A stretch of DNA of 64,000 bases, taken from assembly GCA_027886175.1 (NCBI GenBank), contig JAJNNQ010000137.1, positions 8,064,001-8,128,000 on the forward strand. The letters are read 5' to 3'. Below the pieces are notes generated by a model. It was given only the letters and a program-made list of their open reading frames with translations. It made no database searches and was not told where the DNA came from. Shown in pieces: positions 38,731 to 50,175 of the stretch. Within the stretch, counting starts at the first letter, position 1. Each line of letters starts with the position of its first letter. The position numbers were made by a program, and so were the translations under genes. Source of the DNA: Phylloscopus collybita. Its lineage: Eukaryota > Chordata > Aves > Passeriformes > Phylloscopidae.

Positions 38731-38793
38731 AGAGTCAATGGGACTATTCTTTGTTTAAAACTCTAAAGCTGCATTGCACTACTGGAACAGAGC
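38731..38793 (+). mobile_element. Possible ancient amniote CR1/L3-like fragment
   Basis: AGTCAATGGGACTATTC, a TTTAAAACTCTAAAG block and TTGCACTACTGGAACAGAGC follow the order of a repeat that is common in turtles and other sauropsids. The assignment is from memory. Confidence 0.35.
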
Positions 38794-40378
38794 TTATCAT
38801 TTGTGAGCATCTGCTATGAAAATGTTGAAGCTATAGATAAAAATACAGGTAAAGTCATCTAAAAGGCCACAGATTTGACAGGTATTGAGTGGATGGAGGA
38901 AAAGATTGGCAGTTGTCCCAGGTTATATGTTAAAGAAAATAAGTGTGATTTTTTTCTGATTTGTTAGACAAGAAGCATGAAGGCCTAGTGGAAATGTGCT
39001 TCCTCTTACAATTCAGAAGCATTTGAATCCGAATAGTTAATACAAAAATGTCACATTTTGTCTGTGTAACAGCAGTGTAGTATGCCACTTCCTTAATTAA
39101 ATAAATTTCCTTTCCTTCCCTCAAATTAATAGACTACTGGACCATGTCATGATTTATGTATCCTCTAATGTTGTCTCCCTAGATGCAAGAAGGACATAAA
39201 TGTGAAAGTGCAGGCATTGTTTTACAGACAAGCAGATAACTAGGTATGAGAATACAAATAGGAAATGCTTCCATTGTACAATGAACCTGAAGTCAAGATA
39301 CTTGTGTTTGTGTCATGTCAGTGTAGTGTAGGGGAGAGCCTTACTCTTTTTTGCCTCCAAAAGCAGGATATCCAAACGATGTGTGAAGCTGCACCTGAGT
39401 TAGGAAACCTGCACAAGCTCATATTCAGCAGCTCGTTTAATCACAGGATCTTTATGTTACTTTTCTATCAATGTTTATTCCTTGTGCAACCCTAAAGTAT
39501 AAATTTTATTAGCCAGAACAGAACTGAAGGCTACCCTTCAGGGAGGTAATTCAGCCTGGCAGGGGTCAGTGGTGCTTAGTGATGTTCAGGCTGTAACTTA
39601 TTGTCACTGTCTCACTGCTGACAGCAGAAAAAAAGCTACTGGATTGCCCTGCATCTTCCTGTCACTGCTGCACCTCCTCCTGCTCAGCCCACCTCACTGC
39701 TGCTGCCTTGCTTAGGTAAAAGACCACTGTAAATTACTGTGCTGTATAAAATAAACTTAGGTCAGAATAGGGTGCAGCAAGAAATGCTGTTGTACCAGCT
39801 AAAGTTACTGGCAGGAATCAATTCTTCAGGCAAAGACCATCTCTGAGAACAGCACGTGGGTACTGTACTCCAGTCATCCAAAGAAAAAATTTCCCAAATT
39901 TTCACTGAGGAAACCTGCTGGGTATCAGAAGATGCAAAATTAGGTTGCTCTCAGCAAACACTGAGTGTTACTAATTTTGCTGTTCTGTATGAACTGGACA
40001 TCCATCTTCTGTAAGCAAGGGATCAGAGTGGTGTGCTGCATTCAGTATGAAGGACAGTATTTTTGTCCTTTGTTCCAGCACCAAGAGAATGGATTTATTT
40101 AGAAGAGAAAAAGGAGCAGTCATTTTGTCATTTGAGGTCTTTATTCCTGAGGCAAACTAGCTTGTGCAGAGAGGAGACTTTTGGACTGCTCCCCAATAAT
40201 TTATTGAGATTTCATTCTTTCCCCTTAAATGGGCAAGGAGGACAAGACTGATAGATATTTTCAGGGCACTACTATGAATTAACAGTTTCAGTAGCAGCTA
40301 CTATAAACAGCCAGTCTGGATTAGGATTTCTGATCTCACTTTCTCTTTAGAAGCTCTGAGGCAAGCCAATCTTTTTCA
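38794..40378. other. Non-coding stretch
   Basis: Frames of 62 to 76 codons only. A CTTGCTTAG|GTAAAAG acceptor-donor fusion lies at 39715/39716 (+). No gene or clear repeat. Confidence 0.5.
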
Positions 40379-40412
40379 CCTTCTTTTCTTTTTCTTCTTC
40401 TTTTTTTTCTTA
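40379..40412. repeat. Polypyrimidine (CTT-rich) tract
   Basis: This is a TTC/TTTC-rich run on the plus strand, equivalent to a purine tract on the minus strand. Confidence 0.75.
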
Positions 40413-42456
40413 ATATTTTATTTCCTTTCACAAACCAATTCCAAAGGATTCCTAAACTATAAAAATTAAATTGCTCCCTATAAAACATAATTGGAGCTGC
40501 ATTGTAGTTCAAGTGACAACCAGATGCTGCAAAAGAAACCAATAACTGTTGGTCCAATTATTATAAGCTTCTTAGCACTCACTGCACAAAGTCTGGTCCA
40601 AAAGAGATTTGCTTCTGCTAAGACCTTGTTGGTAATTTTTATTCATTCTTAACAGCCTTTTTGATAGCTCTTCTCCTTCTGTATCTACATGTTTTCTCAA
40701 TATACAGACACTAAAACTCGTGTGTGTTCTGTAGGCTGAGAAGCAAATTCAGAAGTACAATAGGTGTGACAGTAGTTTATATAAAACCAACAGTGGCAAC
40801 TACAGGGGATGTATCCTCACCATCCCTTAAAACACACAAGTCACCTCACCAGGTCAATGGACTTCCATCCATGTCGAATAAATGTAAATTAAAGAAAATC
40901 AATTCACTTATGTTTGCAAATCTGCATCTTTTTATTGAGTAAAAAAAAGTGTGGATTTCCTGCTAATTAAATATGGTGGGGTTTGCTTTTGTGTTCTGTG
41001 AAGAATTCCAGTGTCTGGCTTTGAGTGGCTACACAATCCACCCAAACTCTGTTAGAACTTGTCTAGTTACCTAAGCTGAAAACAGAGCTGGGAAATTTGC
41101 TTTTCCAGGTGGTGGCAATAAGCTGAATAAAATGGTTGTCCTGGCATTTTTGGCATAATTAAGCTGGTGGCAATTTTTTTTTCCAAAGATTTGGGGTTTG
41201 TATCGTCAGCTCTGGCATTGGATACAGATATAATAGGATGCAGCTGAAATGGAGATTTTTGGACTTCCTGCTGTCTAACTTCAAGTTCCTTCCACTTGAT
41301 CATTGTATGGATTCATACCTTGACCAAGGCTAGTGAAAAGGGCTGTAAAAACTAGGCTCAATTTAAGCACTGGGAACATTTTGGTGAAAGAAAACATTGG
41401 ATAGGCACAGGATTAGGTGCTTGTTGCCCAAGTCCAATGACAGTTTGAGTGAAAGCAAATGTTCCTTCTTCAAGAGATAATTTCAAAGTCACATTTTTCC
41501 AGAGTTCAGTAGACATTATCTCTGTTTTTAAATGTCTGAACATTATGATAGATAGTCTATTTATAAAAAATCCCCCTTTTCAGAGGTCCGTCTTTTTCTT
41601 TTTTAATCTATGAAATCTGTTAATGAAAGTGTTTGTGTATTATGGCTTTTTGATCTTCAGTAACAGAAATATTGACTTGCATTACCTAAGAAAGAGTATT
41701 TCTTTGGAACCTCAATACCTCCTTCTGTTTCTTGCAGGACAGCGCTGCACAAATGGCCAGGCTTCTCCAACAACTAGTATTACCTAAGGTCAAAAATATC
41801 ATATTAAAAATATAGCCTGGAATGCTTCAATTTGTACTTAGTGAGTATCAAAGTTGTTTCCATATTAAATGTTTCTTGTAACACTGCATTCAAAGCAGTT
41901 TCAGAGTGCTTCATAGGTATAGTCAGAGATGAAGAGCTGAGCAATAATTCAGTTTTAAGTTAATAAAGACATGAGTAATGGTTGAATGGTTGGAGTCCCA
42001 AAGCAGGTGTCACATCCTGTGGCTGTGCTGAGCACGTGTGTGCCCTTTGCAACCACTACTCTTTGGGTACAGCAGCACAGTTTGCTGTGGTCAGTGAGCA
42101 AGTTCAAAGTCCTTTGCAGAGCTCAGGATTCCCTCCTTCTCATTAATTTAGTATTCATACAGCCCTCCTGTGTCTTTTGAAGCACACAGAGGTGACCACA
42201 ATGTCTTTCAGTCCCTGCAGGCCTGGGATAAAGATTTCTATTGAGAGAGGACAAAATGTTAAAAATGGGTGAATGTAAAAGGAGCCTTTGGATGTTTACC
42301 TTGGGCTGCTTTTGAATGAAGTTTAAGAACCAGGACTGCAAAACCACAAACATCCAACTAACAATGAAGAAAAAATCAGAACCACTTGTTTTCTGGTGAC
42401 TGAAGTGACTTGGTATCTGTTGTAAGAAGTAGCATTAGAACAGGAAAAATAATTCT
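40413..42456. other. AT-rich non-coding stretch
   Basis: Only chance frames under 80 codons are seen (for example 41067-41303, -). No repeat family is recognised. Confidence 0.5.
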
Positions 42457-42533
42457 AAAAAAAAAAAAAAAGAGGGAAAAAAAAACCAACAAAAAAACAA
42501 AACACCAAACATAAAAGGAAAAAAAAAAAAAAA
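42457..42533. repeat. A-rich low-complexity tract
   Basis: A-runs of up to about 15 alternate with CAAC, GGG and ACC interruptions. It may be a decayed poly-A tail. It lies about 300 bases before the CR1 end. Confidence 0.8.
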
Positions 42534-42839
42534 GGCACACCAGCACGAGGTGTTTTATTTCATAGTTCTTGATCAGCTGAACAGAGCAACCTGTAACCAG
42601 CAGTGCAGACCAACCTAACCCTATAAAATACTGACACTGGAAAGACATTATGTGTCAAGACATACATACCCTTTGTACCTGACCTGCCTTCCTATCTTCC
42701 TCCAAAGTATGAATTTGGAGCTATAACACGTTAAGCAGTGTGACATGCTCTTCATGTGCCTGTATAATTGCCCAGTCTGTCCCTGGGGATATGTCTAATA
42801 TAAAACTCCCTCTCTTGGTAAGGGTGACTAGGGACAACG

Positions 42840-42910
42840 CCCAACCCCCTTTGGGGCTGGACTAAAAGATCTTTGAAGATGAATTCCAACCCAAATCATC
42901 CTATGTTTCT
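42840..42910 (+). mobile_element. CR1 LINE 3' end
   Basis: GGGGCTGGACTAAAAGATCT, then a GAATTCCAACCCAAATCATC block and CCTATGTTTCT match the conserved 3' end of avian CR1 retrotransposons, which finish in short TTCTATGA-like repeats. The body upstream is either missing (the usual 5' truncation) or too worn to read, and no reverse-transcriptase frame remains. Confidence 0.8.
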
Positions 42911-42917
42911 AAGCAAA

Positions 42918-42955
42918 CGAGATCGGGGAACTCGGGATATTCGAAGCAGAATTCG
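42918..42955. other. CpG-dense 38-bp patch
   Basis: Five CpG dinucleotides fall in 38 bases (42918, 42924, 42933, 42942, 42954) in a window where CpG is otherwise rare. TCGGG occurs three times and TTCG twice. It directly follows the CR1 end and matches nothing I know. Confidence 0.6.
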
Positions 42956-44373
42956 GGATTTATTTTTAGGGTGACAGCACCAGCACCTGCATCTGGCTGG
43001 AAGTTTGAAATTTATATGTCGTCCATCCAATCTTGCTTGAAAAGATCTAATGATTATTCTGTTTACTTCCTTAAAGTCTCAATGGTGAATGGTGGACATT
43101 CTTTCATTTGTCTTTTCTGATTCCAAATGCTGCTACTGTCTTCAGCTTTCAGGCACAATCAACTACTCGCTTTGATATCTGTAGGTCTAAAAAAAAGTCT
43201 CAGTTATGCACTAATGGTTCAGAGGCTTATATTGCAAATTATTTGGGGCAGGAATTCTATATTCCTTGGTGTGTGTAACATCTGAGTCTCTGAGGACCCT
43301 GGGTTCCAGCATTCAGTGAAAACAATTGGAATATAATATTTTGCTTAACTGGGTTTTGGATGAGGCTGTCTTGTTAACTGAAATGCAAAGTACAAATAGA
43401 ATTAATAATTTTTTTTTTTCACTCACCCGTTCCAAGAAGTGCCTATAATCAGAATGTTCTTTGTCTTAAAGTCAGTCATAAATTTTATGACAGCATACAT
43501 GCCAGAGAGCTTTGCACATAGACATGTTTCTCTGTTGTCAATAGTGGTTTGTGTCACAGTGGGAAATTTGACTGCTGTCTTCAACACTCAAATATAAGTG
43601 GCAGAATCACAATTCACAGTCATAATTTTATGAATAAATTTACCTTTTCTTCAGATCTCAGGGAAATTATTTATTTTGTTTGGACTGAGCACCAGCTCTT
43701 TTGGATGGCTTATATTTAAATTCAAGACAGTTTATTCATATGCAAATACTGTGCCAGGGGCAAGTGGAACAAAGTAGCTGACATTCTGTTTTGCTACCCA
43801 AAGGCTGGTCCATGAGGCCATGTCTCCATTCCTACTTAACAAAAGTGCTCCTGTGGCATTTGTTTCAGAAGTAAACATGCCAGTCTCACACTTAAAAAAT
43901 ACCTGTATCCTTCCCTACATTCTGATATGAACCACATGCCATGGACTGATGGCAATCCTTCACACAGGTCATCCTGAAATAAACAGCTTCTGAAAGCCCC
44001 TCCTTGTTCTTTCCATCCCATAACCTCATAGTGTAGCTGAAACACAGAACAACAGAAATATAATATATCATCAAGATGGTTGTGATTGCCATGAAATATA
44101 ACAATATCTCGGTATGAATCTATCTAGGATCACTTTTTCCCCCTCAGACATTCACGAATGCATCAGATAGAAACTCTTTCAAGTGTTTGCCAAGTGAATA
44201 TAAATATGAACAGCTGGGGCCAGGGAGGGAATCTTTCCTTTTATTTTCCCCTCTGTTATGCATTAGCATTTGATTGGTTTGTTTATCTGGTTTTGGGCCT
44301 TTTGTTTTGCTTGTTTGTAGATGCTTGAATTTTAATGAACAGAGAACTCTGGTATGAACAAAATATCTGGAGA
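42956..44373. other. Non-coding stretch
   Basis: Two overlapping frames of about 70 codons at 43836-44104 (-) are not supported as a gene. No repeat is recognised. Confidence 0.5.
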
Positions 44374-44448
44374 CAGCACAGAGCAGTGGTTAAGAGACAG
44401 TGCTGGTGTTCAGGTTCTTTGGATACCATTTCAAGTCCTCTCACCTCT
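44374..44448 (+). mobile_element. Probable MIR-like SINE head
   Basis: CACAGAGCAGTGGTTAAGAG followed by CAGTGCTGGTGTTCAGGTTC matches the tRNA-derived 5' head of MIR elements, including the A-box-like TGGTTAAGAG. It then continues with CAAGTCCTCTCACCTCTC, suiting the following MIR section. Confidence 0.45.
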
Positions 44449-45486
44449 CAAAATTCTCTTCATTCTATTTTAAGCATATGCCCATCACCAGTCTTTCTCT
44501 CATATCTGGTTTTGCTTATCATGTTTTTGACAATTCTCTTTGTCCCTACTTTTTGCTATATCTTGCTCCTCTTTTTAGCCTTTTCTTGCCATGGCCAGTT
44601 CAAGCCTTTTAACCCAAAAGGATATAGAAAAAGTCAAATTTTCCATAACCTAGGGCTTAGGAGACTGCAGCAAATTACCACCTAATACACCTTTTTTAAA
44701 TGAGGTATCTTTTTGCACAGCCAAAAAAAGCATAATTTGAAGCCCAGTGTTACTGGATTTTGAGCCAAATAAGTGAAGAATAAATGGGATAAAGCAAAAA
44801 ACCATGGAGAAGAGCCCTATCAGCTGTGCCTTCAAAAAATCTGATTATGCTCTTCTGGGACGATGGTTCATTTTTCTTTTCGTTTTTCTTATAATATTTC
44901 CATAAATGCCTACTGATGTCTTCCACAGAAAGGAAGTGGGCTCTTGATCTGAGCAGCTATGGCAGTTTTAAAAGTTTTAAGTACAGAAAGATTAGAGGAA
45001 AAATGCAATGATCAGGGTGAGGAAGACATTCTATCTTCATTAAATAGCTATAGGAAGAAATCCTGCAAGGAAAAAAAGAAAAAATGTAAAGGGAAGAAAA
45101 ATTACAATGCTTCACCAAAAAACTTTCCAGTTGTCTTGTCACATACCCGGACAACGGTTTAGACTTATTCCTGACAATAAATTTCTTATAAAGAGACCAA
45201 ACTGAAACACAGATGTCCTATCTCATCAAATGTATATCATGACTGGCCTTAAGCCATGCTGGAGTCTTACTCATAACTGATTGGGCATTTCAGAAATCCC
45301 TGTGTCTCAATTGGAACAAACAGCTTTAGGAGTAAGAATGTGCGTGACCGGGAGCTGCCCTTCAAATACTGCTGCTGGTTTTTTTCTTACAGTGTACATG
45401 TGAGCCTGAACCTAAAGACACAGTACACTTAAAGCCTGGAAGATAAAAAACCTGCATAGCCCTGATGAAGCTTTGCCTGGACTGTG
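44449..45486. other. AT-rich non-coding stretch
   Basis: A 116-codon frame at 44335-44685 (+) starts within the MIR-like fragment and encodes a hydrophobic, low-complexity peptide; I reject it as a gene. Otherwise nothing. Confidence 0.5.
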
Positions 45487-45522
45487 GATTTCATAGTACT
45501 TTTTGATTTCATAGTACTTTTT
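45487..45522. repeat. Perfect 18-bp tandem duplication
   Basis: The unit GATTTCATAGTACTTTTT occurs twice without a mismatch, which suggests a recent slippage or duplication event. Confidence 0.95.
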
Positions 45523-47224
45523 CAATGATAGCAGGAAAATATATTGTTTGGCTTTCCCTGTCTTTGCTGAAGAGTATTTGAGAGAACTTGTTCTCACTCT
45601 TGCTCTCTGGATAGGCTGGGCCTGCAGTATACAGCTGACTTAGTGGCACCTATGACTTCAAATGTCTTACAAGAGGTTACACAGGAGCAGAAAACCTTTT
45701 TTTTTCTTCTTTTTTTCTATAGTAATATGACTATCGGGGTGAACTTTTGTAGCACAAATAGTGCTTTTGTGGGGATAGAAAATGCCCCAGTAGGTTTCTC
45801 TAATCCTTCTTGAGAGAGACATCCTGGGGCAATCAACTCATTTATACATTCTCTACATTTTTCCCCCCTTTTTGTTGAAGGAAAAGGCTGGTTTGCTGCC
45901 AAGACCTGTTTAAGTGGTAACCTATGCAATTCATTCTAAAAACACTCATTTATCATACCCAAATTAATCTTGTAACAGGATAGCTGCTCTTATTTTCATT
46001 GTCATTTTGCCCTTTGGATAAGAGATCACAAACACATACATATGCAACTCAAAGATTCTAAAAAGCATATATAAAAGAGGGAAAATAGGAATGGCATTGC
46101 TATAATTATAAACAGAAACAAGTAGACATACATCTTCATTTCTCACATATCACATCTATTAATAATAGAATGAAATGTAATTTGTGCTGAATATTGTTCG
46201 GAGTCTTGTGCCAGAAGCATAATTGTTTTCAATCAGATTGGTAGTTGGAAGGAAAAGGCTTTTTTTAAACCCACAGTAAACACAATTTATGCAAAATTAT
46301 TAAAATATGATATATTCCATTTTTTTCTGGAACACAGGATGCATTTTGACATGAAAAATTGTATAAACAATGAAGAGTTTGGTATGAAACTACTGTACAG
46401 AATTTTAAAACCATATATGCACGCTGTTGTGTGTATAAAAAATAATATCTTGGCACTGGCAAGAACAGCTTGCTACAATGAAAAAGTTATAGATGTAACT
46501 TTTTTACTGCAAGCATGCAGCCTTTTTAAACCTATGTCTTGTAAATGCATTGCAGACAAATTTAAATGAAGGGTCGAGGTTTCTGTGGCAGGTTTGGACT
46601 CTTGATTCTTCCTTTTTTGGGGGGGTGGGTGTAAAATTTTATGGGTTCTGCTCACACACTTAGAGGCTTTTCTCTCAAAGGACTTTCTTGTAGAGGAACA
46701 CACTGCAAAATGTGTGATTTCTGACACCTCTCCTGTTCCCAGCAGCACAGGCCTAAATTTATGTTCTCTGTCCTGCATCCCACTCTGCAGGGACATGAAG
46801 AAAATAATGTCTTATTTTTTCCTTCATTTCCCCACACACCCCCTTTTCCCTTATGCGCCAACATATCTCTTCAAACTGACTTTCCTTGTCTGTGGATATT
46901 GAACATCTCTAAGTGTTTTGGAATGATGGTCCATCTCCTTGCATAGTTGAAAGGGTCTGAAATTGTGGTTTTTCAAACAGACTTGAAAGTGGGAAGCATT
47001 TACCAAACCAAATAAACCGTGATTCTTTCCATTGACTGCAACGAGCTTCAGACCAAGACCTCGATCATCATTCTTTGTCATTAATTTCATTTAAAAATGA
47101 GTTTCCTCACTAAGCTGTGAGTTGTGATTATTTAAACAGTTTATGCAAACAGATTTAAGATCATGGATTTTTTTTATTTTTTTTTTCAAGTGAGAATTTG
47201 CTTTCTTTCTCCATCACTGGCTGC
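45523..47224. other. Non-coding stretch
   Basis: Frames up to 107 codons (46473-46796, -) overlap others in both strands. The stretch 46300-46570 is compositionally mixed and might be conserved, but this cannot be judged here. Confidence 0.5.
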
Positions 47225-47850
47225 TCACTGGTTTGTCTGTGATGGGTCGCTGGGGTCAGTGGTACTTTTTCTGCTCCATGAATGGAATGACTCAAGTGTT
47301 TGAAAGAGACTAATGACTCTAATAGCCAACAAAGGATGAATTTGCTTATGTATAAACATCTTTGTCTGTGTGCCAGTTAGGACACTTATGCACAGTACAT
47401 CTATTCTTCCATCATAGGTGTATGCAAATTGAAATAAAGCTGAGGGGGAAATGGCAAATGGAGCTTGCATTTCAGATGGAGAGACTTGGGAGCAGCCCAA
47501 CTCCCTGGCGTGGTACAGTAGGCGCCTCCGGTCCCCCTGTCTGTGCTCTGGGTTTCCCACAAAAGAAAATTGCTGCAGGTCCCATCCAGTCTGCATGTCC
47601 CAACAAGTCCCCTGTCAGGGTGTTTGGAGCAGCAGGACTGCAGGGCACAGCACCACGCAGGCCCACAGGTCACATTATAATGAGCTGGAGATGATCAGAG
47701 AGATACACTGGACAACTCCAATTCCCGGAAACAGCTTGAGTGTGTTTCTGATGTGCATTAGAAAAAGAAAAAAAACAAGCACAAAAGCAAAAGCCTTTCA
47801 GAAGTCTCTGCCATACCTCCAGAGTTGCAAATGCTGCTAAACATATTTTC
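47225..47850. other. GC-richer patch with overlapping ORFs
   Basis: Frames of 110, 123 and 129 codons and others are open on both strands across the same bases. The GC-rich core is about 47450-47700. The peptides have no known domain, signal or membrane segment. Several mutually exclusive open frames point to chance, although a degraded repeat or non-coding exon is possible. Confidence 0.4.
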
Positions 47851-49125
47851 CTGTCATAAGGGTCTGCTTTTCCGTACTTTCCTCTTTTTTTTTTTTCTCT
47901 TCTCTCATCAGAAAATGACCACAGAAACCTTGAAATTTAAAAATATCATCCATATAGAGATGCTTCTGTGGAACATTTTAGTTTAAATTGGCTAGCACAT
48001 ATTGACTAAATTCTAACCTGGTGAAAGTTTTTCAACTATATGCAAAGGCAATCCTCTTCCAAAATTATTTTTCAGTCAAAAACATTGAAATTATCATTTT
48101 TCAATCTCTTGTGGGTTATTTTCTTCTGTCCTTGCATAGTTTGGATTATTTGTATTGGTCTGTTTGTTTTCTCAGACATCTGATTTCTTTTAATAAGTGT
48201 ATCCATGCAAATGTTACATAAAAAAGAAAGACGAAATATCTTATTCTATACCAGGGACCTCACTGGGGGAAGGGGATAAAATTAAACTTCAAATTATTGC
48301 TGCACATCTGAGGCACCAGCAACAAACAAAAAATTTAAACATTTTCTATGTTAAATGATATTAAACATCAATGAAAAAATATTTGTATTCATTCTGCGTT
48401 CTGATAGTTTTTTGTCACATAGCAAACTTTCTTGGTAAACCACAGAGCAGACGTTGGAGATCACATCTTAGGACCTTCTAGGGCTCCTAGGGCCAGGCAA
48501 AGCTTTTAAGAAGCAGAAGTGAAAGCAGCAGTGAAGAACCTGGTCAGGTGAGAGCATCCCATACCCAGCCTCCTCCTCATGCCATCAGCTAAGGACAGCA
48601 CCACTGAGGGCCCTTACAGAGAGAAAAATGAAGCCTGTTAGTGCTTAAAGTCAAACCTGCCACATCCTAAGATCTGTCTGACGTCAAGCATCTCTTTGGA
48701 GCTGAGCAGAAGCATTTTCTGAGATAAGCAAGAGTGCCAGGAGCTGGGACCACCATCTCCTCCAGCTCATCAGGATATCTGTCTGCCTTCATAGCACATC
48801 CAAGCCAGCGGGCTCAACACTCTGGAGCCCAGAGCTCCAGTCCAGGGAAAGCTTAATGTAGCTATTGCCATAGAAAGTCTTTTCTTTCTTCAGTAGTGGT
48901 GATTCCAAGCTTCCACCCACAGCCTGCTTTAATGACAGTACTGTGGAGGACAGTGACGCCCACAGTTTGGTACTGAGTCTGTTGTCAGCTCTCAAAGTTT
49001 CTCACAGAGTTTAGCTCAGCTATTTAGGGCTGATGAAATCATGCTGTTTAATAGACCAGAGACCACATAGGGATGATTTACCAGCACTTTGGAGAACCAC
49101 AGTTTGAAAATCGTTGAGCACAGCT
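47851..49125. other. Non-coding stretch
   Basis: The 48440-49010 part is moderately GC-richer. No gene or repeat family is recognised. Confidence 0.5.
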
Positions 49126-49165
49126 AATCCCAGGACTTCTTTCTGGCAGGTAAGATCGGTCACTG
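49126..49165 (+). promoter_or_regulatory. Recursive-splice-like site (plus strand)
   Basis: A branch-point-like GCTAATC is followed by CTTCTTTCTGGCAG and directly by GTAAGATCGG. The acceptor-donor junction is at 49149/49150. It fits the form of a recursive splice site, but strand and host intron are unknown. Confidence 0.17.
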
Positions 49166-49317
49166 GAATTGCTCCTGTCTAAGAGGTGCAAAAAGCCTTG
49201 ACTAAAGCAGTATTTTCTGGATTTACTTCTGTAACACTGTTATGACTTTGTTGATGCCTGCAGTAATGTATGGGAATGAGAGAACAAAACCAGCCATGAT
49301 TACTACAGATCCTGTTT

Positions 49318-50175
49318 TTGGCATTGGTGCTTTCAGAAATGTACACTTCTTATTCTGTGCCTGCTCTCAGTTTCTCTGAAGATGTCTCTCTCCTACAAAC
49401 CTCTGCTGTGCCTTGTCTATTAATGAATGGAGCTGTGAATTCTCCTCAAGAAGGGATCTATCCCTCCTGCTGGCATTGTATAAGCACAACTATGGGAGTT
49501 ACTCTGGTATAGGTGATTTCTCACAGCTCACTGAGAGTGCTTGGTCATGCTGGGTGTTGAGAGGAGGGGGTCTGGCTGGCTCTTCTTGCCAGCTGTCAGT
49601 GAGCCCCATGGATGTTTCTACAGCAGGATCAGTGCAGGTACCTGTGCTCCTGCAGGTTGCCTTGCAGAGGTGTCAGGGTTTGGTGCATACAAAGCCACAA
49701 AGTCTCTGTGTTTGCCTAATGTTGTCCAGTGCAGATCCCAGCCAGCGCTCCGATTTGTGGCTGGGCTTGGAGCCTGCAAAGCTACAGATTCAGGATTTGG
49801 CCTGCATCTGTCTGTGTATTTATATAATGACAGAAAAAGCAAATTCCTTACAAGCAAATATGAGTCAAAACAAAAACACTGTGAAGGTCAGCTGAGCACA
49901 GCAGTGAGATGATGTTATCCCAGCCACACGTTCAACTCTTAAGCTGCCCGACCAGCCAGAGGGACTCCTGGGCAAAAGTCCGAAGATGCCAGCTGGGAAA
50001 CCACCCACTGACACCCAGCTGGCTTCTCAAAACAACTGGAGCCTCAGTGTTTGACACTCTGCTCCAGGCACAGCTGCAGGGCATAGCCCAGCCACAGAGC
50101 AATACCAAGGGCGTCTCAGCAAGTTTTCCAACAGAAATACTGCACATGGGAAACACTGTTACAAATCCTAAATAG
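49318..50175. other. GC-richest patch; longest ORFs, no recognised product
   Basis: The longest frame in the window, 160 codons at 49413-49895 (+), overlaps a 123-codon frame (49541-49912, +) and 79- and 74-codon frames on the minus strand. In one frame two similar 8-residue segments, GAYKATKS and GACKATDS, lie 29 residues apart (87 bases, about 49681 and 49768), suggesting an old, diverged duplication. No family is recognised. Confidence 0.35.

Noticed and set aside
39215..39270. MIR-like TTTTACAGACAAGCAGATAAC block
   Set aside because: Only one short block matches and the following blocks are absent.
42376..42648. 90-codon ORF rich in phenylalanine
   Set aside because: It is a translation of the A-rich tract on the reverse strand.
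44335..44685. 116-codon hydrophobic ORF
   Set aside because: It begins inside a MIR-like fragment. The hydrophobicity comes from T-rich DNA, not from a recognisable membrane protein.
47225..47840. 123- and 129-codon ORFs on opposite strands
   Set aside because: They cover the same bases on opposite strands, and neither resembles a known family.
49413..49895. 160-codon ORF, longest in the window
   Set aside because: It overlaps other open frames on both strands in a GC-rich patch, has no recognisable domain and no promoter or splice context.
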